This document shows, in pieces, positions 1 through 10,849 of a DNA stretch of 21,931 nucleotides; the stretch's first letter is position 1; every line of letters starts with the position of its first letter. This DNA is from Lojkania enalia (taxonomy: Eukaryota > Ascomycota > Dothideomycetes > Pleosporales). The notes beneath the pieces were generated by a model. That model was not told the DNA's origin. It ran no database searches and saw only the letters and a program-made list of their open reading frames with translations. The stretch is taken from assembly GCA_010094045.1 (NCBI GenBank), contig ML986833.1:34847-56777 (forward strand), in the 5' to 3' direction. The translations under genes and the position numbers were made by a program.

Positions 1-1342
1 ATTTATAGCGTATATAAATAAGCTTAAAATAGCCTTTAATTAAGTAAAGAATTGCTAAAGAATAAAATAAGAGAATCTAGAGGTTATTAATATATAGTTT
101 AAGCTTATATAGGATACAATTATAAAATATAGTATATATAATAATAATATCTACAACTTTAATAAAATAGGCTTTTAGATAGGTATTATTAGTATTATAA
201 AAGTTGTTACAGGTTTAGAATATTATATAAGGCCTACTTTTATACAGCTAGGCGATTATAAGTAGGTTATAGTTATCTAGAGTATCTATACTACTGCGTA
301 TATAACCCTACTATTTATTATCTATAAAGAACGTATCTATATCTTTATATAGTATAAAGAAGCAGGTATATTATATAATTGGAAAATTTCAGTCTCTAAA
401 AACGGCTGGACAAATAACGCGCTTAGTCTTAAGTAGCTAAAGTACTTTAATAAGTATATAAAGATGCGTTAGGTAGAGTTATATAGGTTACTTATTTTAG
501 ACGGCTATAAAAGCTACCTTAACTAAGAATTTAAAGATTACTACCTTATATAAAAGATCCTAACACTTTATATACCTTCTTATTTATCGTATATACTTTA
601 GCCTCTTAATATAGTTTACTTTTTACTATTAAAGCTGAAGTATTTACAATATATATAAGACTTAGTATACTAATATATCTACTATATTAATAAAAAAGGC
701 TTCCTTCTAGCTTTTAAAGACGCGTTTTTTAATATATTTACGTATAAGAACTATTAAAAGGCCTTTAAAGTAATAGAAATTATTCCTCTAAACGCGTAGG
801 TTGTATTAAATTACCTTAATATATAATTATATACCCTACTAGAACTACTTCTATAAGAAGATTTCTAATAGTCTAAAACTCTAAGTAATATATATAAATT
901 TGGGTTACAATTAACACCTATACGAAAGTTCTTTATATAATTACTAAAAGAGGTGTAAGAAGGATTCTTACAGCTTATAAAAGGTGCTAAGTTAATACTA
1001 TATTAGAATGCGCTTCTTTAAACTTATAACTCTAAGCTTAAAAGGTAATTAGAAGAAGTAACTAAGCGTAAAACGTATAAAAGAAAGTATATTTAGTATA
1101 GCAGTATAGTATTATATAGCGAGGGATCTTTATATATAGCTACTAAAGTATCTATAGACTCTTAGCCCTTTAAAAAGACTTATAGTGCTAATACTTAAGA
1201 AAGGGCTCAACTAGCTTAATACTACTATAGTAACTATAGTAAGACTAGATATAACGCTCGTACGTGCTAAAAGGATAGTAGGGAAAATTCTAAATTAGAT
1301 AAAAGTATATTATATATAGAATCTCTTATTAGTATTAAGTAA
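1..1342 (+). pseudogene. Fot1/pogo-type DDE transposase relic, 5' end cut by window
   Basis: This is a decayed transposase of the Tc1/mariner superfamily, pogo/Fot1 branch, which would have cut and pasted its own element. One frame (codons starting at position 2) runs to TAA at 1340-1342 without a frameshift. It shows YNFN (152-163), SKNGWTNNA (from 395), LLILDG (488-505) and KDAFFN/PLNA blocks typical of the DDE_1 domain. A C-terminal CX2CX4HX4C zinc knuckle spans 1226-1267, with its first two Cys and its His now Tyr. The expected catalytic Asp codons 1 and 3 read Asn (161-163 and 608-610), while the second is still Asp (500-502). About thirty TAA/TAG stops sit mostly where Gln or Trp is expected, as RIP produces. 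The helix-turn-helix DNA-binding part lies in the poorly readable first 150 bases and beyond the window edge. The family call is firm; the subfamily is not resolved. Confidence 0.88.
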
Positions 1343-1419
1343 ATTAACTTTTTATATATAGTATTTATTATATTAAGAAAAAGTAGCTACTTCGATAGTT
1401 TAGCTACTTTAATAGTAGA
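1343..1419. other. Junction: transposon end or copia remnant, with 9-bp direct repeats
   Basis: This short stretch separates the transposase stop from the outer Ty3 element. It carries TAGCTACTT twice, at 1384-1392 and 1401-1409, a 17-bp period that would suit subterminal transposase-binding repeats of a pogo-like element. Read on the minus strand it could instead continue the copia pre-integrase region found at 14735 onward, because the Ty3 insertion splits whatever lay here. I cannot choose between the two. Confidence 0.35.
1415..1419. repeat. Target-site duplication GTAGA, left copy (outer Ty3)
   Basis: GTAGA lies directly left of the outer LTR and is repeated exactly at 14730-14734 directly right of the 3' LTR. 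A 5-bp duplication is usual for Ty3/gypsy integrases. Confidence 0.85.
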
Positions 1420-1722
1420 TGTTACAGTAATACCGCGATACCTCTACACCTATATTACTCTTACTATAATACCCGAACCAGCTTCTAGCGATAGCTATTA
1501 GCTGCTAGCTGGAATATAACCGACTTATCTTAACTATAATAGAGGAAGGTTTTACTAACCCGGCTAGCCTATATAGTAGTATAGACCTAGCCTCTATAAA
1601 AACTTATATAATATAGATATTTCTATTCTTTATATAACATTTTAATATTTACACGTAGTACGTAGTAATAGAATTAACTATTTAAAGTACGATTAATTAA
1701 CTACGCGTAAGCGTCTGTAATA
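1420..1722 (+). repeat. 5' LTR of outer Ty3 element
   Basis: This 303-bp LTR begins TGTTAC and ends in TAATA, presumably from the canonical ..CA end. It aligns without gaps to 14427-14729. My hand alignment counts about 38 transitions and one transversion between the copies, which is the pattern of RIP rather than ordinary drift. No convincing tRNA primer-binding site is readable after 1722. Confidence 0.92.
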
Positions 1723-1751
1723 TTATATTATATTATCTACTATTATATACT

Positions 1752-2980
1752 ATAGACGAGAATACGCTTATTAGTATATTTAAAGAGATCTAGAGCAAGC
1801 TAGACTTTTTATAGTAGAAGAACGAGATGCTAGTAGAAGCTTTAGTAATCTAGGAGAACCGCTATAAGTTAGACCTCGAAGTAATATAAAGGGAATTTAG
1901 TAGCCGCTAAACAGCTACCCCTCTACCAGCTACTAGTATATTAATAGTAATAGAACTATTACCCGCCCTTAGCCTAACTTAGCCTATAACTCTAGCTTCT
2001 AAATAGATGCTTATATTAACTTCTAATCCGCCTAAAACTATATATAACCCGTATTTCCATTCTAACTACTTATCTAACCCTCTAATATTCTCTAGTAAAT
2101 ACTTAGAGCTTTTACACTTTATTAGAAAGCTCTACTATAAACTAGAAGGAAACGCTAATTAATACTCAACTAAATATACCCGTCTTCTATATACTTATTT
2201 CTACCTAGAATAAGACCTAGTAATATTAGTTAACCTATTAATAGATAAGGGTATTAACTTTATAGACAGCTTAGTCGCCTTCTTAAAATCTACTTATAGC
2301 GACCGGAATAAGGAGACTATAGTATAGAGTAAGCTAGAGACCTTAAAATAAGGCTAAAGCAGGTTCCCTACTTACTTTACTAAATTCCGACGCCTGATTG
2401 TAGATACTAAACTAAATAAGACCGGACAAATTATATATTTCCAACGTTCTCTCTTTAATAAGCTCCGCTGTACTATAATTAGTATTATAATACCTAGCAT
2501 CCTAAACAACTATACTAACCTAATTTCCCTATATAATACTAACCTATATTACCTATCTAATAACTACTATAAATAACTGAAGTATTATACTACTTACTAG
2601 AAGGACCCGAATACTATAGAACTTAATACTTCTAGCTATACGCCTGTAGGCTCTAATAAATAAGAAAGGCGCCGCTATAAAGGATACTGTTATAAGTATA
2701 GTAGTAAGGGATATATTTTGCTAGAATATAGCGCCCCTCTACTATTAATCCGTTAAGGGTCTTAGAACTCTACTATATCCTATAGATCCTACTCTTAATC
2801 CTCCGACCGATCCTCCGATCGATCTTTAATACGCTTATTATCTTATAAATAAAGCTATTACTCTCGCTCCTAAATACAGCTAGTTTTACCAACTAGAATA
2901 TTACTAAAAGGTCTATTCTAGAAGTAAATTATCTCTTAAAACTACGCCTATACTAAATCTCTATATATTTATAGAACCAG
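1752..2980 (+). pseudogene. gag: gag relic of outer Ty3 element
   Basis: This is the structural capsid/nucleocapsid polyprotein relic, which would have built the virus-like particle. The frame begins plausibly at 1752, where ATA GAC GAG looks like a RIP-altered ATG, 29 bp after the LTR. The N-terminal part (from about 1785) is rich in Lys, Glu and Leu and coiled-coil-like, followed by a Pro-rich linker. A capsid-like region follows (about 2025-2560). A CX2CX4HX4C nucleocapsid knuckle occupies 2688-2729, with the first Cys kept and the other Cys and the His now Tyr. An Arg/Ser-rich tail follows. The frame stays in phase from 1752 to the knuckle. The right end is uncertain because RIP stops obscure the true one. 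The pol frame that follows is -1 relative to gag. Confidence 0.8.
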
Positions 2981-5621
2981 CCCCTATAGAAATAGTTATA
3001 GGACTACTAGATCCTAACTTCTTTCTTAATCTATTAAGACCTAGTCTAGTAAAATATTAATATTCTTATTAATACTAGGGCTACTAGTTATAGCTATATA
3101 TATAGAGACCTCGTACGTATTCTAAAACTCTAAAAGATATAATTTTTATATAATCTATATCTAATCGGCTTTAATAGAAAAGTCCTTTATAAGAGGACTA
3201 TCTTCTATTTAATTACTCTAACCCTCTAATACCTAAATTATTTAGAGATAGTATATCTCTATATAACTATACTAGGAAAATACTAGTTAATTCTAAGATA
3301 GCTATAAATATATAAGTATTATATAAACTTAGACTATAAGAATAAATAGCTGGTCTTTACCGCTAACTAATACTTAACTCGATATTTACAACCTACTAGT
3401 ACTACTATTTACTAATAGGCTGCTTAAATAGTTATTAAAAACTATAAACTATCTAAATTTAATATAAAAGGAGATTTTAAAGTAACTAATTTATAACCTC
3501 TATATAGCCCGAAGCCTAGATAGTACTATTTAAGGCTCTATCTAATAAGCTATACCTAATATAATTATTAGCTACTTAAGATACTATACTAGTTAAAAGA
3601 ATCTAAAACTAAAACCGATCTAACTTTAGATAAAGATTATAGTTAAGAGAATCTATCTAAACCTAAATACCTAAAGTTTATACTATAGCTAGATATATAT
3701 TATATAAGTATTATACTACTAGTCTAACTCTTCTAGTAATTTAACTATAAAGTCTTTACTATATTAATAGCTAATATTAATAAGGCTCTAGCCTTAAAGG
3801 TATATACTAACCCTATTACTAAAATGCTTAAAGAATATTATAACCTATTATCTATCTTCTTATATAAGGATATAGATAAGCTACTTAGATAATAACTATA
3901 TAATTATAAGATTAAACTAGAGAATAGTAAGTAAGCTAGTTTCGGTCTATTCTACAGGATGTTCTAGAACGAGTTAAAAGTACTAAGAAAGTACCTTAAC
4001 AAGAACTTGTTTAAGGGATTTATTAGAGTAAACTTATTACTAGTAGCTGTACCTATAATCTTTATAAAGAAATTTAGAGGTAGTTTTCAATTCTGCGTAG
4101 ATTATAGAGCCCTAAATACTATTACTATTAAGAACTAATACCCGATTCTACTAATCTAAGAAATATTAACCTAACTTAGTAAGACTAAATATTATATAAA
4201 ACTCGACATTATTACTATATTTAATAAGCTAAGGATTATTAAAGGAGATAAATAGAAGATTATCTTTTATATATACTACGGGCTGTTTAAATATCTAGTA
4301 ATACCCTTTAGCCTAACTAACGCTCTAGGTATATTCTAGTACTTTATAAATAATATATTAAGACTATACCTTAATATATTCTATACTACCTATATTAATA
4401 ATATTCTAATATTTAGTAAGAATCTGAAGGATTATAAGTAGTATATCTAGCTAGTTTTTAAAGCCTTAAGAGCGAATAGTCTATAGCTTAATATAGATAA
4501 GTACGAGTTCTACTAGTTAGAAGTAATCTACCTAGGGTATATAATTATTATAGAAGGGATCTATATAGACCTAAAGAAGGTAGAGATAATTATTAACTAA
4601 GAATATTCTAAAAATATAAAAGATATTTAAACTTTTATAGGCTTCGCGAACTTCTACTAATAATTTATTAGTAACTTCTTATAGAAAGTCTCCCCCTTAG
4701 TAGCCTTAACTAAGAAGAATACTTGATTCGACTAGAATAATAGCTATTAATATTCCTTTAACTATCTAAAAGACGCCTTTATCTCTATATTAATTCTCTA
4801 ATACTTTAACCCTAAGCTACTAATAGTAGTAGAAGCCGACGTATTTAACTTTATAACAGCTAGCGTGCTATTCTAGAGAGGCGCTGACGGTGAACTAAGA
4901 TCTATTACCTACTTCTCTAAGCATATAAACCTTGCTAAAGGTAACTATAAGATATATAATAAGGAACTACTCGTAATTATCTAATATTTTAAGTAATAGA
5001 GGCCTAAATTAGAAGGTATAGTATTCCCTATAGAAGTGCTAAATAATTATAAGAACCTATAGTACTTTATAATAATAAAATAGCTAAGCTACTAATAGAC
5101 CTATTAGTTAGAATATCTATTAAAGTTTAACTTTAGTATTATATACCGACCCAGAAAACTTAGAGAGAAGCTTAATACCTTAACTTAAAAGTTATAGAAC
5201 GAGCCTATATAAGAAGAGGCCTATAGAGGTTATTAATAGATATTACTTCGTCCTAAACTATTCTAATAAATAGAAGTAGGCTAATTAATTATAGAAATTA
5301 TTAATAAAGAATACCCGAATAATAATCTAATCTAAAATACTTTAAAACTACTAAGAGAAGGAGCCTATTAATCTAAGTTTCTAACTCTAGCTAACTATAA
5401 AGAGTATAACAACCGACTATACTACTAAAATTAACTTATAGTACTAGACTACGACAAGCTAAAGTTTAAGCTGCTATAAGCTGTCTATAATTTACTATCT
5501 AGTAGATACCTTAGTTAAAGAAAGACCTTAAAACTACTCTAGCGCGAGTACTATTAGTTAAAGATATTCGATTTAGTATAATAATATATAGGCTATTATT
5601 ATATATATTAAAGAAGTAAAG
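2980..5621 (+). pseudogene. pol: pol relic of outer Ty3, 5' part: protease region, RT, RNase H, integrase N-terminus
   Basis: This is the enzymatic polyprotein that would copy the element's RNA into DNA and integrate it. The protease area (about 3000-3600) is too decayed to show its active site. RT is clear from about 3930: FCVDYRALNTITIKN (4091-4135), the KLDI block near 4200, and the active-site box YINN at 4391-4402, where YxDD is expected and both Asp have become Asn. RNase H follows at about 4740-5170 (VEADVFNF, ITYFSKH, YNKELLVII). The integrase HHCC zinc finger follows at about 5480-5620, its Cys mostly Tyr, ending in a QRSKV-like segment with Gln now a stop. The frame breaks off exactly at the inner element's target duplication and resumes at 12704, offset by one base, so a small indel lies near the junction. 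The left boundary is approximate. Confidence 0.87.
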
Positions 5622-5626
5622 TATAA
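5622..5626. repeat. Target-site duplication TATAA, left copy (inner Ty3)
   Basis: TATAA precedes the inner 5' LTR and recurs at 12699-12703 just after the inner 3' LTR. The site is low in complexity, but the equal LTR lengths it implies (206 bp each) support it. Confidence 0.75.
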
Positions 5627-5832
5627 TATTTTATAGCTTTAAGTTATAGGTTAATAATATAGAATTACTTAACCTAGGGTTAAAATAGCCGAATCACACC
5701 CTATAAGGATAGTAGTAATTCGTCTCTCTTTTATCAGCTATCTCTTTTCTAAGAGAACTAAATATACGAATATTTTAGCCCTACTACTCTATCTATTATT
5801 ACTACGCTATAATCTATTATACTAGCCTATTA
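5627..5832 (+). repeat. 5' LTR of inner Ty3 element
   Basis: This 206-bp LTR begins TATTTTATAGC and pairs without gaps with 12493-12698. I count about 19 differences by hand, all transitions. The original ends were probably TG..CA, now TA..TA. No primer-binding site was identified in the 50 bp that follow. Confidence 0.9.
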
Positions 5833-5884
5833 TATTCGAATTACTTAAACTCTTTAGAGTAGTCTAGCAGCAATTTCCAATACT

Positions 5885-7150
5885 ATAAATACGTCTCCTA
5901 CCCCTCTTAGCCTAATAGCCAGCTCAGCCGGGTGTATAAGAACCCTAACGTCTAGTAATAAGTAAGACGCTGACCTTAGAGCTAGTAAGGGACTTATTTA
6001 GCTAGAAGAGTAGACTAGAGTAAATGTTCGTTAAATATCTAAAGAATTGTAGAATTGTGGTACTATCTAGCATTCTCTAGTTTAGAATAGTATAAAGTAG
6101 AACGCGGATACTAAAGACTTAGAAAGACTATAATAATAGATATAAGATAAACGAAATTAAAAGGATTTTAAACAGCTATAGGAGATAAAGTAATAATACG
6201 AAGTAGATAATATCTCTATAATTAATTTAGCTATTATTATACTAGAGGGAGTACAGCTGCTGTAAACTACCTCTACCTAAGCTAACCTTTCTTACCCTAA
6301 ACCTTCTTATACCTATAAGAAAAAGGATTATATAAACTATAACCGATAGGTCTAAGACTATAAAAAGTATTTTATCTAGTTGCCGGTAGACTTTTAAATA
6401 GAAAGGTAGAAAGTTACTTTTACCTTTAGATATATTTTAGAGTCTTTAAAGACTTTATAGAAGATATATAAAATTATAGAGTACTAAAAGAGTATATACT
6501 AGATCCCTATATAAGATATCCTAAAAGTAAAGATACTAAGTATATTAGAAACTCTATTAGAATAAAGGTAAGAAGCTTTTAATACTTTAAAAAGGTGTAG
6601 ATAAAGGACAGGCTAGTCTCTAACTAACTTGTTAAACTATATAAGACTTCTATAAGAAGAAGTTAGAGAGATAAATAAAAACTATATAATAAATAAGTTT
6701 ATCTTAGCCTTATTTAAGCCGATAAGAAGAGATTTAAATCTCCTCTTAAGACTGCAGCTTTAGACGCTGCTAGAGGTAGAAAAATACGCGAATATAGTTT
6801 TTAGGTGTTACTAAAAGCTTTATAAGAGGTAAAAGGGGCGTAATATAGGTAATTATAAGAGGCGAGGGTCTGATATTTTAGAGGAGAGTAATAGTACTCT
6901 AAAGAAGGCTAGAAAGGGCTAGAAACCCCCGAAGAGGTCTAGGAAAGGTAATACCTATTTAAAGTAGCCTCCTATTATATATTAGATATATAGAGAGAAG
7001 GGCTATAAATCTTCTAACTATCCCTAGAAGAAAGGGAAGTTTAAAGAAGCTCTCGAATAGAAGTTGGGAAAAGGTAAGGATTAGAAAGACTAAGCTTCTC
7101 TCTTCTAGCCTATATTAAACTCTTTAGAGAGAGTAAGGAGCTAGGGAAAT
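5885..7150 (+). pseudogene. gag: gag relic of inner Ty3 element
   Basis: This is a relic of the capsid/nucleocapsid polyprotein. The frame probably opens at 5885, where ATA AAT ACG replaces an ATG, 52 bp past the LTR. It begins with a Ser/Thr/Pro-rich stretch (NTSPTPLS). It continues through a Lys/Tyr-rich capsid-like region (about 6320-6720) and a basic Arg/Lys/Gly segment (6830-6960). The zinc knuckle follows at 6980-7021, read as Y-*-I-Y-R-E-K-G-Y-K-S-S-N-Y. This fits CX2CX4HX4C with every Cys and the His turned to Tyr and the intervening Trp a stop. All of this stays in one frame. The C-terminal limit is uncertain and overlaps the start of pol, which is in the -1 frame. Confidence 0.8.
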
Positions 7151-10100
7151 TATATAAATTGCTTTTTTAAACTCCTATAAAGTTGCTTATAGTTAAGATA
7201 GTAGTAGAGAGTTTAGCTAAGAATAATTGTTTAATTAACCCGGGTACGCAACTAAATCTCTTTAATACTATACTTATAAAATAGTATAGCCTAAAAATTA
7301 ATCTACTATTAAAGTTAATAGTAGAAGCTGTAAACGGCTCTAAGATCCTAATATATAGAACTACTATTATAAAGGTTACTGTTAGAGACTCGCGTAGTAA
7401 GGTTTAAGTCTATAAGATACTATTTATAATATCAGACCTTAAAGGGTATAAGGTTTACCTTAGAATACCCTAGATATAGGATTATAATCCGAAATTAAAC
7501 TTTCTTAGTAGAAGGATATTCTTTAGGGGGGTAAAGGCTATAAACTTGCTCTAGTTCTATAAGGTAGTACTAGAGGATGTAGAAGAGTTCGCGGAGACTA
7601 TTATAGGTGGTAAAGTAGACATCTATACGTATCTAGTTAATTTAGTAGCTATAGCGGATAAAATTAACGCTAAAACGGGCTAATTATAGCTAAAGTATAC
7701 CGATTTTAAGGATATATTTAATAAAAAGTAATCCTTAGTACTTGTAGAGTATAGGCCTTAAGATTTAGCTATAAACCTACTAGAAGAGACTAGTTCTCTA
7801 TATTAACCGCTGTATAATTTATCTTTAGTTAAGCTTTAGTATCTCTAAAAGTATCTAGATAAATACTTATAACGTAGATAGATTAGGAAATCCTAATCGC
7901 CTACTAGTATACTAATCTTCTTTATAAAGAAGAAGAATAGTAGTTTAAGGCTCTATATAGATTATAGAGGCCTAAATAAGATTACTATACGTGATCAGTA
8001 CCCTCTTCTCCTAATTTTAGAGTCGCTAGAGCGTCTAGCGTAAGTTAAGTACTATACTAAGCTTAATATTAGAGAAGCTTACTATAGAATTAAGATAAAG
8101 AAAGGAGATGAATAGAAGACCGCGTTTTATACTAGATACGGTTCTTTTAAGTATACTGTTATACCGTTTAGCCTAACGAATATATTAGCCCAATTTTAAG
8201 CGTATATTAATTAGACGCTTACTAGCCTTATTAATATAATATATATTATATACTTAGACGATATCTTAATCTTCTCTAATATAGAAGAGGAATATATTAA
8301 GTATATTAAGAAAGTACTTTAGAGACTATACGAGGCTAAACTCTTTATAAAATTTAGTAAGTACAACTTCTATACTAGGGAAATAGACTATCTAGAGTTT
8401 ATTATTTACTCTAAGGAGATTAAATTTAACTACTCTTAGTTGAAAACTATCCAGGATTAGCTAGTCTTATAAACTATATAAGATATAAGAATCTTTATTA
8501 GATTTATAAACTACTACCGTAGGTTTATTATAGGATTCTTAAGGATTGCCTTACCTTTAATAAGATTAACCTAAAAGGGGCTAAAGGCTGCTAAAGAAGG
8601 TTATACCTAGAGAAGAGAAGAAAGTTAAGAGCTAGATATTGGTTAAAAAGGACTAGAGGCCTTCTAATAGTTAAAGGAAGCTTTTTTAAGCATTCCTATC
8701 CTAGCTTATTATAAGCTAACTCGGCCTATAAGGGTTAAGGTTAATACTTCTAAAGGCGCTATTTTAGGAATTCTTAGCTAGCTTATAGAAGAGTAAGTAG
8801 GTAAGATAATATAGTAACCTATCGATTTCTTTTTAAGAAAGCTTAGTATAATAGAGTACAACTATAATATATATAACTAGAAACTACTTGTAATAGTAGA
8901 AAGCTTAGAGTACTAGTATTAGTACCTGTAAGGAGTTACGTTCGACCTTTATATAGACTATAATAACCTCTATTAGTTTATAGAAACGAAGATTTTAGTC
9001 TATTAATATATACGATCGTATTTTAAACTTACTAAATACGATTATAACCTTATCTACTAATCTAGTAAACTTAACCTAGCTAACGGACTATTATATTAAC
9101 TAGACTATATAAAGAAAGCGCAGGCACCTTTAAAGAAGTTTAATATAAGATATATTAAACCTATACGCGCTAAAATTAGTTTAAAAAGGGTAGAAAGGAC
9201 CGATTTAGACTAGAATAATAGTACTAAGATCCTTAGAGTCTTAGTAGTAGTAACCTACGTATAGACTACTTAGAAAGATTTTTCTCCTATCTAGGAAGTA
9301 GAAGAAACCCCTTCCTTAGACCAAGAATACTATAACAGCCCGGAGTGGGCTAAAGAAGGTAATAAAGGGAAGATAGAGCTAACAACGCTCTAAAAAAAGT
9401 AAAACGCCCTTAACTAGGTATATAACTACCCTATAGTAGGTTATAGAGGATAGATAAAAATATATAAGAGAGTATCGCGTTAATTTTAGTAGAAAGGTAT
9501 AAGAGATAATATTAAAGCCTACTATCGGGATTGTTTAAGGTATAGAAGAGTAAAAACTCTTAGGTATAAGCCTTATAGTCTATTACAACTATTACCTATA
9601 TTAAGTAGACTATAGGAGTAAATTACGTTTAATTTTATTATAGAACTCCCTCTAAGTCTATTCTTTAGTTAAGTATATAACTTAATTATAGTTGTTGTTG
9701 ACCGGTTAACTAAAATAGCCTATTATATTCCTACTATCTCTACCTAGACTATAGAAGATCTAATATAGGTCTAGATACGTAATATTATCTAACTATATAG
9801 TATTTTAGAATTAGTAATATCCGACCGTAATATTCTAACGAAGTTAAAATCTTAGGAGACCTTTTACTATTATTTAGCGTCTTAGTAAGGTCTTAATTTA
9901 GCTTATTACCTAGAGACCGATAGGCTAATAGAAAGATAAAACTAGATGCTTAAGTAGTATTTATATTATTTTTACTACTTAGAGTAAGATAATTAGGCAG
10001 TTTAGCTATCTATAGTAGAGTTTATATATAATAATAGCGCTTATATAACTACTACTATCTTACCTTTTCATGCTTACTATAGTACAGATCCCTAAGAACC

Positions 10101-10758
10101 TAATTAGCTAGGCGAGCCTTTAGAAGAGAGAGAAGCTCCTTTAATAAGAGGTGTAGCAGCTAAAGTACTAGTATTATAAAGTAAATGTAAAGCGAAGATT
10201 AGTACTATAGTAGCTTATTAAAAGAAATACGCAGATAAGAAGAGAATATACTTATCTCTAGTAATAGGAGATAAGGTGCTAGTATTAAATCGATATATTA
10301 AGTTAACCCGTCCTAAGAAGAAATTAGATTAGAAGTATTTTAGACCTAGTATAGTAATAAAGGTTATAACGCCTATAACCTACTAAATTAACCTTCTAAA
10401 GTTAGGTAGTATCTATCTAGTATTTTATATATCTTTACTAGAGCTATATAACCTAAAAGAGCCTATTTAGAGTCTAAATAACCTAATATAAGATACTTTA
10501 CGCTAATTTAGGGATAATATATATAAAATTAATCATATTATTAAGTAAAAGTAAAACTCTATTAGAGTATAAGAATACTTAGTTAAATAGAAGAACTACC
10601 TAGACTCTAAGAATAGTTGGGAGTTAGGAGTAAATATTAGTATTAACACTCTACAAGTATTTTAGAAAAAGAAGGGTATTAAACTAAAGAGATTAAGTAA
10701 ACCTATTAAAGACGTAAACGCTCTTTAAAAAAGAAGAAGGATAGTTAAGTTATTCTAA
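7141..10758 (+). pseudogene. pol: pol relic of inner Ty3: protease, RT, RNase H, integrase, chromodomain
   Basis: One continuous frame, with codons starting at 7141, spans the whole enzymatic polyprotein with no frameshift. The retropepsin (about 7180-7560) shows LINPGTQLNLFN near 7231, where the catalytic Asp is now Asn, and a late YLRIP block. RT has LYIDYRGLNKITIRDQYP (from 7954) and an intact YLDD box at 8251-8262. RNase H follows (about 8680-9060; YNLI..SGKLN near the end). The integrase has a decayed HHCC finger (about 9490-9560), then VVVDRLTK at 9691-9714, ISDRN near 9820 and a kept Glu near 9931, so its three acidic residues appear retained. A C-terminal EYLVK*KNYLDS block (about 10573-10610) is chromodomain-like and would bind methylated histones to direct integration. 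Many TAA/TAG codons kill it. The first codon is uncertain. Confidence 0.9.
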
Positions 10759-10849
10759 AGTATAACCTTTATATAAACTTTCTAGTTAATATAGCTATCT
10801 TTACCTAGTTTTCCTTAAATTAAGGTTTTTTATAGGTGTTTAATAGCGC

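Noticed and set aside
5833..5884. tRNA primer-binding site with a TTCGAAT core after the inner 5' LTR
   Set aside because: TTCGAAT resembles a tRNA T-loop, but a primer site would need TGG plus the acceptor-stem complement first. The position does not fit.
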